Origin: Coprinopsis marcescibilis
Taxonomy: Eukaryota; Basidiomycota; Agaricomycetes; Agaricales; Psathyrellaceae
Direction of reading: 5' to 3'
Assembly: GCA_004369085.1 (NCBI GenBank)
Contig: ML210187.1
Location: 62,001 to 126,000, forward strand
Length of the DNA stretch: 64,000 bases
Shown here: positions 34,985-46,513 of the stretch, piece by piece
How positions within the stretch are numbered: the stretch's first letter is position 1
Layout of the letters: every line of letters starts with the position of its first letter
Translations under genes and position numbers: made by a program
The notes under the pieces: generated by a model
What the model was told of the DNA's origin: nothing
The model's input: only the letters and a program-made list of their open reading frames with translations
Database searches by the model: none

Positions 34985-36338
34985 ATGATATTCCCTCTTG
35001 GATATGCAAGCATCGCTTTGCTCCTAACAGGTGCTAGCGCCAGGCCGCACTCTATTTTCCAAGTAAGTTATCTGGTGCCTCCAGCTCTACCCAACTCTGA
35101 CAGCTCTAGGAACTGCACGTCAACGGCGTATCCCAAGGTCACGTTATTGGCATAAGAGCGCCATATTACAACTACGTAGGCTGTCTGTTCCCCTTCCAGA
35201 GACTGACGTGAACAACTCGCACAGCCAACCACCAACGTTTCTGCCAAAGACATCATCTGCAATGGCGTTACACACGCTTGGAACCTACCCCTTCCTGACA
35301 AGGTTATTCCTGTTCCTGCGGGTGCACAAGTGACCACGGAGTGGCATGCAAGTATATATGGGGCGAACGACCCCAAATGGGCCAACGCAGAACCGATTGG
35401 AGCCGATCACAGAGGACCGATTCTGGCGTATCTGTAGGCGACAATCGTATCTGATTGGCTAACTCTGTATTAATAGACACTCCAGTGCAAAGATCCCAGA
35501 TGCGCTACAGGAGAACATTGAGGGCCTGGACTGGTTCAAGGTATACCAAGAAGGCTTCGACAACAAAGAGGGCCTCTGGGCTACCGAGAAGCTCATGAGG
35601 GATAAAGGAAAGGTATCCTTCAAGATTCCTGAATGCATTGAGCCTGGTCAATACCTCTTGCGAGCTGAAATTATTGGTGTGCTCCTTTGTATCGTCTGGC
35701 TAGAATTCGCTCGCTTACCAATTTCAACCAGCACTCCATGGTGCCGGGAAGCTGAACGGGGCGCAGTTCTTCGTGGGCATCCGGTTTTACTAAAAGTTGG
35801 TATCCGACACCTGACACAGAGCTCCGATAAAGCTTTCCTGTGCGCAGCTTGAGATCAAAGGTGAAGGGAAAGTCGTTCCAGCAGCAATCGCCAAGTTCCC
35901 CGGCGCTTATGATGGCAAGTTCCTTGCATACCTGTAACTTTTTCCCCATGTTATTGACTGTGCCGATCAATCAGCGACTGATAGAGGAATTCGAGTCAGC
36001 ATTAAATCCACTGGTCCAAATCCAACAGACTTGAAATATTACCCTCCTGGCCCACCCGTTTTTACCTGTCAATCCCCAAATCTACCCTGGGACCCAACAA
36101 CGGTCATAACAAATCCGGGAACCATACCCAAATGGGAGCAGTGTGGTGGCTATGGGCAAGTGGTTCTCTAGTATCTCGTAGGCTCCCGATGGCTTACTCT
36201 GGCAAAGTTACACTGGAGATTCTGCATGCATCGCTCCCGCCGAGTGTGTGGAGATTAACGGTTACGTACGTCAACTTCCTTCCACTCTAGTGCTCCGTCG
36301 TCGTTGAATTTTCCTCCCAGTACCACCAATGTCAATAG
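34985..36338 (+). CDS. AA9 lytic polysaccharide monooxygenase with C-terminal CBM1
   Basis: Nine exons (34985-35062, 35110-35175, 35225-35433, 35477-35676, 35732-35772, 35833-35914, 35975-36155, 36208-36265, 36321-36338) give 310 residues. A signal peptide (1-21) ends ...SARP, leaving His22 as the expected N-terminal copper-brace residue (HSIFQELHVNG). The second brace ligand is His110 in ADHRGP, and Cys60 and Cys201 suit the family disulfide. The Gln of the Q-x-Y motif is Gln196, but the axial position is Phe198, not the usual Tyr. A short Pro-rich linker leads to a complete CBM1 (about 278-310) with Trp279, Tyr287 and the Cys pattern CGG...GDSAC...ECVEIN...QC. AA9 enzymes oxidatively cleave cellulose and some hemicelluloses outside the cell. 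Introns 6 (35915-35974) and 7 (36156-36207) start with GCAAGT; only these GC-AG junctions rebuild the domain core and the CBM1. Confidence 0.95.
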
Positions 36339-36546
36339 AAAGGTGGCATAAAGGCAACACTTTACAGTCCTCGTGTGCTTAGTGAACAAATAACCTGAAT
36401 GGTCGCGCTGGGCGCTAAATAAACAACATGCTATATATATACTATGGGCGTTTCAATAAGAAGGATTAAAAGGGGAGTGGAATAGGGGTCAGATATATGT
36501 GGTAATGATGCTCCGCAGTTAGAATAAACGAAAATAGACAATGGGG

Positions 36547-37590
36547 CTACGTGAAAAGACGACCTGCAAACTCGATGATCCCCCAAGAAGGACGGCTCCC
36601 AAGAGCAGCCATTGCTTGGTCCTTGTTTTGTTCATCGAAGATCCACATCACGCTGCGGTAGTACCCTAATAAAGACAAATGCTATGTGAGGTTCTGCGCA
36701 GTCTTTGAATTGCGGCCTAATTAACTCACAATGCTGGAGCGAGCCTGGTGACTGTGTAAACAAAGATCCGTCAGTTGGTGTGCATATTCCAAGAATGATC
36801 AACGCACCTCTCCTACAGACGGCTGGTAGTCAAAATCATCCGGGGAGTCCTTCTTGAAAGGATTTGAGGGAATAATCCACTCCTTGGGTATAATCGTCGC
36901 CTTTCCGGCGAAGCTCCGCCCATCCAGGGACACGACATCAGACAGCTCGTTATCCGTGCCTTCAACATCATCCATCTCCGGAAGCTCTTCAAACAACCCA
37001 TACGACCCAACGCCGTACCGACCTTTCGGCTCATCGCGACTACCCCGATAATCCGTAGTGCCGTGTACTCGGGTCTCCAAATTCGCAAGGCCAACCGTGA
37101 AACCGAGCTCATTTGCAAGGCTGCGCAAGTGTGCGATACACTGCGCGTCGGGCGCTTTCAGTGCCGCTGCTCCGGATGTGAGGTTGGATGATGTGTATTG
37201 GTGTTGGAGGATGTGCGCCATGAACGGAACTTCCGGGGTATACTCCCGGCGCTTCCACTTGCTCAACACGTGGAGAAGACCCTTTGCCGCATCGTCATGC
37301 ACGGCGTTGAGGGAACGTTTGGAGTCAAGCTGGGTAGTAGACGAGGAGGCTGCTTGAAGCTCTGATAGGGCGTGGTGCAAGTCATACTGCGATATATTTC
37401 ACGAATCAGCAAAAGTGGCTGACGAGCAAAGAATACCCGCCGTGGTACTCACTGGAAGGTTATCCCCGGTCTCTGATTCGTCGGTGTCAGAAGTTGTGTC
37501 TGACAGAACTGACCCGTCCAGCGACCCTTCTCCGTAGGATGCGGCGAGTACGGTAGTTGCTGGCGTAGAAGTTTGGGTTGTCGAGGTCAT
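36547..37590 (-). CDS. Small protein resembling the C-terminal module of basidiomycete 2OG-oxygenase-like proteins
   Basis: Four exons (37453-37590, 36808-37386, 36730-36751, 36547-36665) give 285 residues. There is no signal peptide or membrane segment. The N-terminus is Ser/Thr-rich and acidic. The middle has AKGLLHVLSKWKRREY, FMAHILQHQYTSSNL and QCIAHLRSLANELGFTVGLANLE, and the end has HWYYRSVMWIF rebuilt over two introns. These pieces match, from memory, the C-terminal half of the large proteins whose N-terminal half is seen at 1-662, but no iron-binding His/Asp motif is present here. It may be a stand-alone version of that module or a truncated family member. An upstream in-frame ATG at 37695 would add 35 residues; the shorter start was chosen because its composition fits better. 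It is convergent with the LPMO gene (208 bp apart). Confidence 0.72.
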
Positions 37591-38026
37591 GGAGGCTTCA
37601 ACGTAGTGGTGGGGGGTTGGTATGTTGAACACTCCCAGGCCATCCGATATTTGTAGGATGCGGTGAAACCGAGATGTCCGAGCCTGGAACACCATGAGGT
37701 TCCGTCATGCCTTACGCCGCGCGCCCCTGGTGGGGCTCTACATACATACGTATGTTGCGCCCAAGTTGCGCCCATGGCTGTGTTTCGCTCCCAATTCCGG
37801 ACTGTGGATCATTTAATGGGGATACCAGGAAATGAGAGCACCATCACCAAATCGTCATTTATAAGTGCCGCCGGTGCGTCCTCACGCTTCCGACGATCAA
37901 ACGCTCGTCATGGTACTTACTCAAGCACTAGCACTAAGTACATACTATGATACAAGTATAATATCCCACAAATTTATAACTGTAACCAGAGGAATGCAAA
38001 CTAAGAACTGATGGCTGATGATGCGC
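37591..38026. other. Intergenic, 436 bp
   Basis: Upstream region of the 36547-37590 gene and 3' flank of the reductase gene. No feature was identified. Confidence 0.5.
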
Positions 38027-39555
38027 TTAAAGGAGGGCGCGTCGCGGAGGCTCCTGCTTCTTTGACGGATTCTTCAGGCTATTCCAATACCGAATCCACA
38101 GACGGACATCATCAGGGCCGATTATTTCTGAGGCATCCGGGTTCCGTAGGCTGTCCGAATAACGAATGGCATTGGTGAGGTCGAGGAATGGTACACCAGA
38201 CGCATCAACATTTGGGTTCCTTGCCGAGCTGCCCATCACCAGTTCCAAGCCTGAGACGAGCCTCAACGCTGGAATATCACGCACGATCCGGTCGTCTGCT
38301 CTCTTTGTTCCGTTTGAGGTGACCTTGTTGTATCGGGCACGAAGTGCTTTAATCCATTCCTCAAATGGGACCAGTGGAACTTTGAACTCTTCTGAGACTG
38401 TCGCTGCAATGATGCTGTTCCACATTATTTCTTGGGAGTGGATGAGGTGTACGATCTTGTTTCCGACAATTTCGCAGCGAGAGAAGTCGACAAACGCTTT
38501 GGCACAGAGCGTAGGGGGGATAAAGAATACTGGCTGTGATAATGACGGACGTGTTGGTTAGCCCCTTAAACTTATACGGAAACGGTGGATTGGATCCTTG
38601 CCTTATCGATGGTGGGGAAGGCGTCCATGCCTTGAGCACTCATAACCAGACAAGGGAACCATTCTCCCATGTTCCACGTGCCGTTGAGGCCCCCTGAAAC
38701 CTGCCCGACGCGTGCGATGATTGACCGAAGTCCACACACATCAGCGGCGCGAGAGAGTAATCTTTCAGCGACCCATTTGCCCTCGGTGTACCCGGACCCA
38801 AGCGCGAAAGATGGGGGAACGTGTTCTTCAAAGATGGTGGCAAGGCCGGCCGGGGCACCTGAAGAGCAGCAGGTCAGTGAGAGATTTCACATATACAAGG
38901 AGGATGCTCGCTACTTTGTAGGGCGATAGCCGAGCTGGCAAATATGATGGTAGGTCTGAAGGCGGAGGAGTTTGAGAAGGAGATCAAATTAACGAGGCCG
39001 ATCATCATCGGGTCGAAAGACTTCAACGGCATTTTGAAGTTGACCGACCAAGCTATCCCCAGGGACTGGACTCAGCGTTGGGGATGGGTCGGAATCAAGG
39101 CTTGTACATACCGATGTGCATCACTGTTGTCACGGAGGATTTGAGCTGTGGGAAGTATTCAGTACTATGAGAGGATTGATTTGATTTTCACCAACGTGAG
39201 TGAACGTGGCCTCCGGGAGTCCTAGGTCAGCCTGGGTTAAATCACCGTCAAGGATTTGGAGCTTGTCCGAGTCGAGTAAGCTAGGGTCGAGACCCCTCTC
39301 CTCAAATGCTCGTCGTTGACGCTCACAAGTGGTGAGAGGCGAAGAGTTTAGTCGACGATTGAGACCATATACCCGCGTTATTGAGCTGTCCGTAAGAAGG
39401 GCAGCGAGAATGTAACAACCGAGAGCTCCTGTTGTCCCTGTTATAAGCACCTCGCGGTTTCCTGCTTGCGCAGAGCTGAAAGTCTGATTCGTGGGGAGAG
39501 TCTGAGCGTAGTGCTCGAGCATTTGGCGCATCTTGGCTACACGGGTAGCGGACAT
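38027..39555 (-). CDS. Stand-alone NAD(P)-dependent thioester-reductase-like protein
   Basis: Five exons (39196-39555, 39112-39145, 38915-39052, 38602-38858, 38027-38533) give 431 residues. It is an extended short-chain dehydrogenase of the NAD_binding_4/thioester reductase type found at the C-terminus of NRPS-like adenylate-forming reductases. It has the Rossmann loop LITGTTGALG at about 37-46, GLNRR for NADP binding, SSAIA with the catalytic Ser/Thr region, and Y201-x-x-x-K205 (GYTEGKW). Such domains reduce a carrier-bound acyl thioester to an aldehyde or alcohol. No adenylation or carrier domain lies upstream: the ATG is followed by a 35-residue helical lead like the linker between carrier and reductase in full-length enzymes. 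Intron 4 (38534-38601) has a GCAAGG donor, again GC-AG. It may act in trans or on a free CoA or carrier substrate. Confidence 0.92.
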
Positions 39556-41185
39556 CGTTTCCGCGTCAACTTGAAGGTATGTGGACGGGGGGAAGAGATG
39601 GAGATAATACTTGGGCTTTCATCAACCAGATTCTGGTTGAGTGGCCTTATAAATTGAATGGGAAAGGTCTCGCCGTGCATTTGAGTTCTCACGCAAGCCA
39701 CAGAAGCTCCCTGGCGAGCGCTTGAGTCCTGCAGTGTTTCATCTCGACATCCACGCAGAACACTGTATGATACTAACATCTTAACAAACCTAGTACGCAG
39801 TGATTAAAACCTTGTTAATTATAGCTTGTAATCTGCCAAATGTTGTGCCATTTCTGAGGCTGAGCTTCAATTCGAAGGTGATGGAACAGCTCGTTCAAGT
39901 TGCGCTGGCTCTGGAGTGCCATAGTTGTGAGCAACGACGTAGGCTGAGAAGTGGTTCCGCGGTCTGCCTCTTGCCTAAGTTATTGGCTGTGCGCCGAGAC
40001 ATTAGAATAGAACACACTCGTTTGCGACCCTCCTCGAACACTTCTTTTCCCCTGCTCTCGAACGATCATCAGATTCTTCACCCCAACAACCTGTTAGATC
40101 CAGGGGTTTCTGATACATTGCTTATCAGCGTCTGATGACAATTTATACATTCATAGGTCAGAAATGGTCAGAAATCCGGTGCTTTCAGCCCCGCGCCGTT
40201 AAGCAATAATTATGTGTCTATTCTTGCTATTCTTGTCTCTATCACTCAACGGTTCTGACCTGGCTGATACCTACGGCCTTCCGATTGGCTGGACCCCGAG
40301 TCTGAGTATACAGACTACGAGCAGGCTTTGGACTTCCATCACTTGGGCGGGCATGACATCTATGTGACATCTCTATCTTATCACCACTCATTTCTATCTC
40401 TCCACAACGCACCACTAGTCTCCCACCGTTCTCGATGTGTGAGAGCACCAAAGCCATCCAAAAGTGTGAGCTCATGTGCTTCCGCGAAGTCTTCTTTCCG
40501 CTCGAGGCGTAGGATATATAGTCAAGTCAGGCAATATGTTTAGGCCTGGTCTAATAGGGGAGAACTGATATTCTCGCAGGGCTACAGAGTTCTCATCGGC
40601 GATGAGACGCACCCGTTGATGTTCAGGGAATAAACCAGTGTATAGACATATTGTCAGACGTGACATCTCCCCGAGGATACTTCTTTTCTGAATCCTGGTT
40701 GTTCGTGACTCTGTCTATTTCTAGGCTACGCCATGATCCCTAATACTTACTGCCACAAGTAGGGTCCGGGGGGCTACCTTCCGAGTCACCGTGACCGTTT
40801 CCTCCTTAACCCAACCATGGGCTGTCGAGTTCTTCGAAAGATGAATGGGGGCGGTTGAGCCGATTTTGAGCACTAAGAGCTGACGATCCAAATCAAATCC
40901 CGGCGTACAATCCTGGACAGTCCCAGCTCAATGGAGGTGGCAGGTCGGACTAACACGTACTAGCTCAGGCTGCTCAGCTTTCAGCCCGCAGCCAGCTTCG
41001 GACTTCGACTCGGACATGACTGCGAATTAAATTAAAATATTGAAGCTGGGCAGCGCGCACGGTCCAGATGCTTGTCCTTGTTAGTATCTAAGGCTTTTGA
41101 TCTTTTCGCATCAATCGTAAGGTAAATATTGTCTGTTTCTCGAATTTTACGTTCATTTCCTCCGAATCTCATTATCATCAATCCA
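39556..41185. other. Divergent intergenic region, 1.6 kb
   Basis: Between the reductase (reading left) and NCL1 (reading right), so it contains both promoters. No adenylation-domain remnant or other gene was found on either strand. A 10-bp direct repeat (GGTCAGAAAT twice) lies near 40157. Confidence 0.5.
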
Positions 41186-43697
41186 ATGACAAGACACAGA
41201 GTAAGTTGGAAGACTCTTTAAACTGTGTACCTCGAAGTGATTTTTCAGCCAAAAGGCAAAGGGAAAGGAAAAAAAGGAACAGCAGTCGAGGACGATAGAA
41301 ACAACGACCTGTTAGACAAGGCCAGCTTCAAGAACGAGCGTTTCTTCGCGTACTACAAGGCCCAGAAAATTGTTCCAGATTCTGAATGGGAAGACTTTTT
41401 GGATGCTCTGCGTAGACCGCTTCCTACGACATTCAGAGTTGCAGGAAGTAGAGAGTGCGTACAGGAATCTTTGAATCTCGTTTGGGTGCTGAATGTTATC
41501 TAGGATTGCGAATGTACTCAACGCGACAATCCGGGACGTTCATGTCCCAAGTCTGAGCAACGCTACGTTTGAAGACCAGCTAATTCCGCCCCCAGTCCAA
41601 ATCCCATGGTACCCCGACGGCCTCGCCTGGCAATTCAATGTTCCCAAAAAGGTCCTGCGCAAGCAACCCGAATTCAAAAAGTTCCATTCTTTCTTGGTTT
41701 TTGAAACTGAAGTCGGCAACGTTTCGCGACAAGAAGGAGTCAGCATGATCCCACCTTTGTTCCTCGACGTTGAGCCTCACCACAAAGTTATGGACATGTG
41801 TGCCGCCCCTGGTTCAAAAACTGCTCAAATTCTCGAAGCCCTGCATGCCCAGGACACTATCACATCGAGCTCGATACCCAGTGGGTTGCTTGTCGCAAAC
41901 GACAGTGACAACAAGCGCACCCACCTCCTCATTCACCAATCCGCCCGTCTCCCCAGCCCCGCACTCATGGTTACCAACCTCGACGCATCCAACTACCCAT
42001 CCATCAAGATCCCTGGTCCACGAGGGCCGAAAAACCTTGCGTTCGACAGGATTCTTTGCGACGTTCCATGCAGCGGTGACGGCACCTTGCGCAAAAATAT
42101 CGGAATCTGGAGGACATGGGGTCCTAACGACGGAAACGGCTTGCATTCGCTGCAAGTACGCATACTCGTCCGTGCAATGCGACTCCTCAACTATGAACCT
42201 GGCGCAAGGATCGTCTATTCGACATGCTCTCTTAACCCCGTCGAAAACGAGGCCGTCGTTGCTGCAGCCCTCGCCCAAAACTCCGAGTTCGAGTTGGTGG
42301 ACGTGTCTGACCGGTACCCGGAACTCGTCCGCAGGCCTGGTCTGACGGACTGGCGGCCTACGACCGACCGAGGATGTACCACCACTTTTGAATCTTACGA
42401 AGAGTTTATGGCTTCATCCAAGGTGGATGCTTCAGCGAAGGGCAAGCTGACGAAGGGACATTGGCCTCCGGAGGAATCAGTCGTGCAGACGTTGAACCTG
42501 CCCTACTGCATGCGAATCTACCCACATCTACAAGACTCCGGGGGATTCTTTGTTGCTGTCCTTGAACGGAAACAACGACCGCCGAAGAGCACCACTGCGT
42601 GAGTGGATACAGCAAATATTATCCACAATACTGACTTGTTCTCAGGAAACGTGCTGCGACTGACGAAGCTTTGCCAGAGTCCAAAAAGGCGAGATTGGAC
42701 GAAGATGCGACTGTCGTGGATGCAGCTGAATCTAAAGAGGGCAGCCCGATGGAACAAGAACCCGAAGAGCCTGCCAAAACACCTCGTGCAGGCAAAGAAT
42801 CCAGCCAGAGCAACGGGTCTTTCAAGGAACAGCCGTACACATTCATATCCCCCACGGACCCCATCCTCACCACATGCATGTAAGTCCGTCTTTCCTTACA
42901 GTGGGGCTCCACTGACCATGTCATAGCGAGAAGCTGCATATCAACCCAGAAACATTCCCCATGTCCAATGTCCTGGTTCGCAACCCCGAAGGCGACGCGG
43001 CTCGTGTGCTGTACATCTGCAACGACATTGTCAAGAGCATCATCCTCAACAACTCATACGAGCGGCTGCGGCTGACGGCAGCTGGCACCAAGATCTTTGC
43101 CAAGCAGGAGGGAGGGAAGGGGACTGAACCGCAGTTCCGTGTCTTGGGCGAGGGTTTACCTGTGGTTCTTCCATATATCGATGAGAAGACGATCGTGGAT
43201 GCGGACCATCGGAGTCTGAGGACTTTGGTGGAGAGCTATTACCCGCTGTGTGAGAGCCTGACACAGCCGTTTAGGAAGGAGATCGAGGATAGATGTGAGT
43301 CTCTTTAGTTTCAGTATAGGAGGAACGCTTGTTAACGACTGTTTTAGCGACTGGTAGCCATGTTATTCGCTTCCATAAAGGCACAAGTGAGGTAGCCACA
43401 CTTACCCATGACCTTGTCCTGCCCATCTGGAAGTCGAATGTTTCGCTTACTCTAATGATCGACAAGAAGGCCAAAAGGTATTGGTTAATGATATCTCCCT
43501 CGCTGGATCGTGACTGATCTGTGGCATACAGTGCTCTGAGCTTGCGCTTGTTCGGCACTGATATCACAACCTTTGGAAAGGAAAGGGAAGCCGCACAGAA
43601 GAAGGAGCCCTCTGTTGTCGTCGTATCTGCGGATTCATTGCCTGAAGAAGCGGAGCAGGTGGAGGCGGATGCTGAGGCTGTGATTGAAGAATCATGA
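41186..43697 (+). CDS. NCL1: tRNA (cytosine-5-)-methyltransferase NCL1/TRM4 (NSUN2 family)
   Basis: Seven exons (41186-41200, 41249-41454, 41504-42598, 42646-42879, 42927-43294, 43348-43477, 43532-43697) give 737 residues, normal for fungal TRM4. It transfers a methyl group from SAM to cytosine C5 in tRNA, at several positions including the anticodon and variable loops. Visible motifs: the SAM loop DMCAAPGSKTAQ (171-182), motif IV CDVPCSGDG with Cys263, and motif VI YSTCSLNPVENEAVV with the nucleophile Cys315. A basic KGKGKGKK stretch near the N-terminus may give nuclear targeting or RNA binding. An acidic, Lys-rich insert (about 440-500) precedes the C-terminal domain. The first exon has just five codons. 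Exon 2 contains the left breakpoint (41430) of the tandem duplication, whose second copy of this gene is broken at 47566-49270. Confidence 0.97.
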
Positions 43698-44007
43698 TAA
43701 TCTTGCAATGGGTGTGTGAAATGAATGCAATTAGAACTCGCTCCAGGTTGTTCTAGATTGAACTGCTCTCCGTGCACATGTTAGGTCACGGGGCCTTATT
43801 CTACACCATCAAAGTTGAAGGGATTCCGACAGCTGGTCAAAGTTAAACTCATCTCAAAATAACCAGCTCAGATGATGGGTATATCCACCCAAAGGTCGCG
43901 GCATCAGCATAGACGAGTTATTTTTTCTAGCTCGTGGGGTATCGGACCATTCGCATTCGATTTTCACACCACTTCTTTCTAACCCCCACGAGGGTATCAG
44001 TGCCGCT
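43698..44007. promoter_or_regulatory. Spacer between NCL1 and the first array-2 P450
   Basis: 310 bp that must include the NCL1 3' UTR and the P450 promoter. The same sequence upstream of the second P450 copy is interrupted by the inverted-repeat element at 49343-49984, so this is an empty-site reference for that insertion. Confidence 0.6.
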
Positions 44008-46132
44008 ATGTCCTGGAGTGCAGTCGAAATTGCGATTGCCTTTCTGCTCATTCTGGCTTCCGGGTTCTCGGTTGTTTCATGGAGGTCTCAGCGACGCCGC
44101 GGAAACCTTCCTTTGCCTCCTCAACCTCCAGGATGGCCGATTATTGGAAACTTGCTGGATATGCCCACTGAGCGTGCTTGGGAATGCTTTATGAAATGGG
44201 GAGAGGAGTTAGGTATGGTGCTTCGCTGCGCACTGAAAATGATACTCAGCTCTTACTGTGAGTAGGCTCTGATATTGTGTATGCGAATCTATGCGGATCG
44301 GGGTTCGTCGTTATCAATTCGTTTGATGTGGCTATGGATCTTTTGGATAAGAGGTCGGGGATTTATTCTAACAGGTCAGTCACTTCCCTCCGCCACTGTG
44401 GAATGTTCTGTTGATGCAACTTCGCCACAGGCCAGCGGGCTCCCTTGTTGATGATGTGTATGTGACTGCGTCTCGGGACTATCGACCAGCGGTTCTGATC
44501 TTGACCTATGTTGCTCCTCCACAGTGCTGGATTTGGGTATCTCGTCTCACGCCAAAAATATGGCGACGTTTGGAGGGAACGCAGGCGCCTTTTCCACGAG
44601 CACTTGCGTCCCTCAAAGTCGAGCTTATACGAGCCGAAGGTCTTGGAACAGGTTCGACGATCGATGGTGCAGGTGCACCGACGCTCTGCAGATGACGTCC
44701 AAAATATATTTCGACACATGACGGGTGGAATTGCCATCTCCTTGGCGTACGGTTTGCCAATTCAGGACAAGGACGACCCGGGCATCGTATTCTCTCAACA
44801 GGTGTCCCTAGCATTCACCAACCTGATTACATGTCCAGGAATCTTCCTTGTCGAACGCTTCCCACTTCTCAGACATGTTCCTGCGTGGTTCCCTGGAGCC
44901 TCTTTCAAGCGTCGGGCGCTCGATCTGAGGGCACACGCTGTTCAGTTCAGAGAGAAACTATTTGCAGAGGCAACTCTGGTAAGGCTTTCTTGATGACCAA
45001 CTTGCTGCAAGCCTCCGATGACAACGGTTTCATTAGCGTACAGAAATTGCGATGGATTCGCTAACGTCTTGCGCCTTGGAACGGGCGCGTACCTCGGGAA
45101 AGGACAACGTGGATCCAATCAAGGATGTCGCAGCTATCATTTTTGCTGGTAGGGCTTCCTGTGCTTCCTTGTCGTCCATTATCAATGCCTATCTTGACCT
45201 GAATGAACATAGCTGGCTCAGAGACCACATACACTACAATCAGTTTGTGGATACGAGCCATGCTCGTTAATCCGGAAGTCCAACGTCAGTTGCATCAGGA
45301 AGTCGATTCCGTGGTCTGCGACCGCCTCCCTGAGTTTTCGGATCTGAAGAATCTACCTTTTCTCGAGGCTTCTGTCATGGAGTCTTTCAGGTACGTTCGC
45401 TCGAAAGGCTATAGGATCGTAACCCCTGACCGTCCTGCCTCAGATTGTACCCGAGTCTTCCTTCAGGTATGTTACCTCTTGACCCCCTTTACATGCTTCA
45501 GACTGCTTTACAAGGTGTGTGAAAATATTAGGAGTGCCCCATGCTTTGAGCGAAGACGATGTGTATCGGGGTTACTTCATTCCAAAGGGATCTACAGTAC
45601 TCGCAAATGCATGGTGAGTGTGTTGAGTAGTATTGACAAACCGCACATACCCATGTGCCATTTCAGGGCCATGCTTCACAACGAGAAAGACTATCCTGAT
45701 GCCATGACATATAACCCTAGCCGATTTATCAAGGATGGCGCTATAAACCCGGCCGTCCTGGACCCGCGCAAGATGTTTTACGGTTTTGGCAGAAGGTCAG
45801 CACTTTCAACTTTTACTCACCTGGCTACTCATATTTGAATTGTACAGAGTTTGTGCAGGTGCTCACATAGCCAATGCGACTCTTCTGATGTCTGCTGCCA
45901 CTCTTCTGACCTTGTTCGAGATTCGGAAAACCAAGGACGACGATGATATTGATATGGGATTACAACCTGGCAATCTGTTGTGAGTACATACATGCTTGCA
46001 TGTTGTGTGGATTTTGATGCTTAGTGCTGACTGACCCAACTTAGACGCCCGGTTCCGTACAGATGCGTATTGAAAGTACGAAATAAGGCGGCAGAGTCGG
46101 TTCTTCTGCGGCAGGAAGAGTCTCTGTCTTAG
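44008..46132 (+). CDS. Cytochrome P450 monooxygenase (array 2, unit copy 1)
   Basis: Eleven exons: 44008-44212, 44266-44374, 44431-44457, 44525-44978, 45037-45148, 45213-45390, 45444-45466, 45532-45613, 45667-45795, 45848-45979, 46045-46132. 512 residues, intact. It has an N-terminal anchor (about 5-25), basic QRRRG, then the hinge LPLPPQPPGWPIIGN. I-helix AGSETT starts at 303, K-helix E359-x-x-R362, heme loop YGFGRRVCAG with Cys442. The first position of the loop is Tyr rather than the usual Phe; this is shared with the copy at 50178. Exon 4 equals exons 4 and 5 of the P450 at 52705 joined exactly, so the intron between FRH and MTGG is absent here. It is clearly of the same broad group as the array 1 P450s but of another subfamily. 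The substrate is unknown. Confidence 0.95.
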
Positions 46133-46513
46133 CGAGCGCATATGAGGGAGCGAAATGTATGGGAAGGCTGACTATCATGTAATCCGAGCCTTTATGGTTT
46201 GCGACCATGACTACGTTACCCGTTATATGAGCCCCAATTTGGATGTACTCGGACTCTGTACGTCCTTTTCGTACTCAGGGGCCCGGGTGGAGAATTGAAA
46301 AAATGTTTATCTACTTGCAAAGAGACATGTTCTCTGGGAAATATGTGAGTGATTGCTATCAGATCTATATAGGGAATATCCAAAGGTCATGGGTCCAGAC
46401 CCCACAGATAGCTGGCTAATTCCTCCCAATTCTATCTCAAGCGGTTGTTGAATTCTTTTAATTCAACCGCCCCCTTTAACCTTAGTCGTAACTAACTTGC
46501 ACCCACCGATGCT
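46133..46513. other. Spacer after the first array-2 P450
   Basis: 381 bp with no gene. It is homologous to 52341-52704 in copy 2. Just before 46514 it shares a region with CCAATTCTATC and CTTAGTCGTAACTAAC, which probably belongs to the promoter of the following P450 type. Confidence 0.5.
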
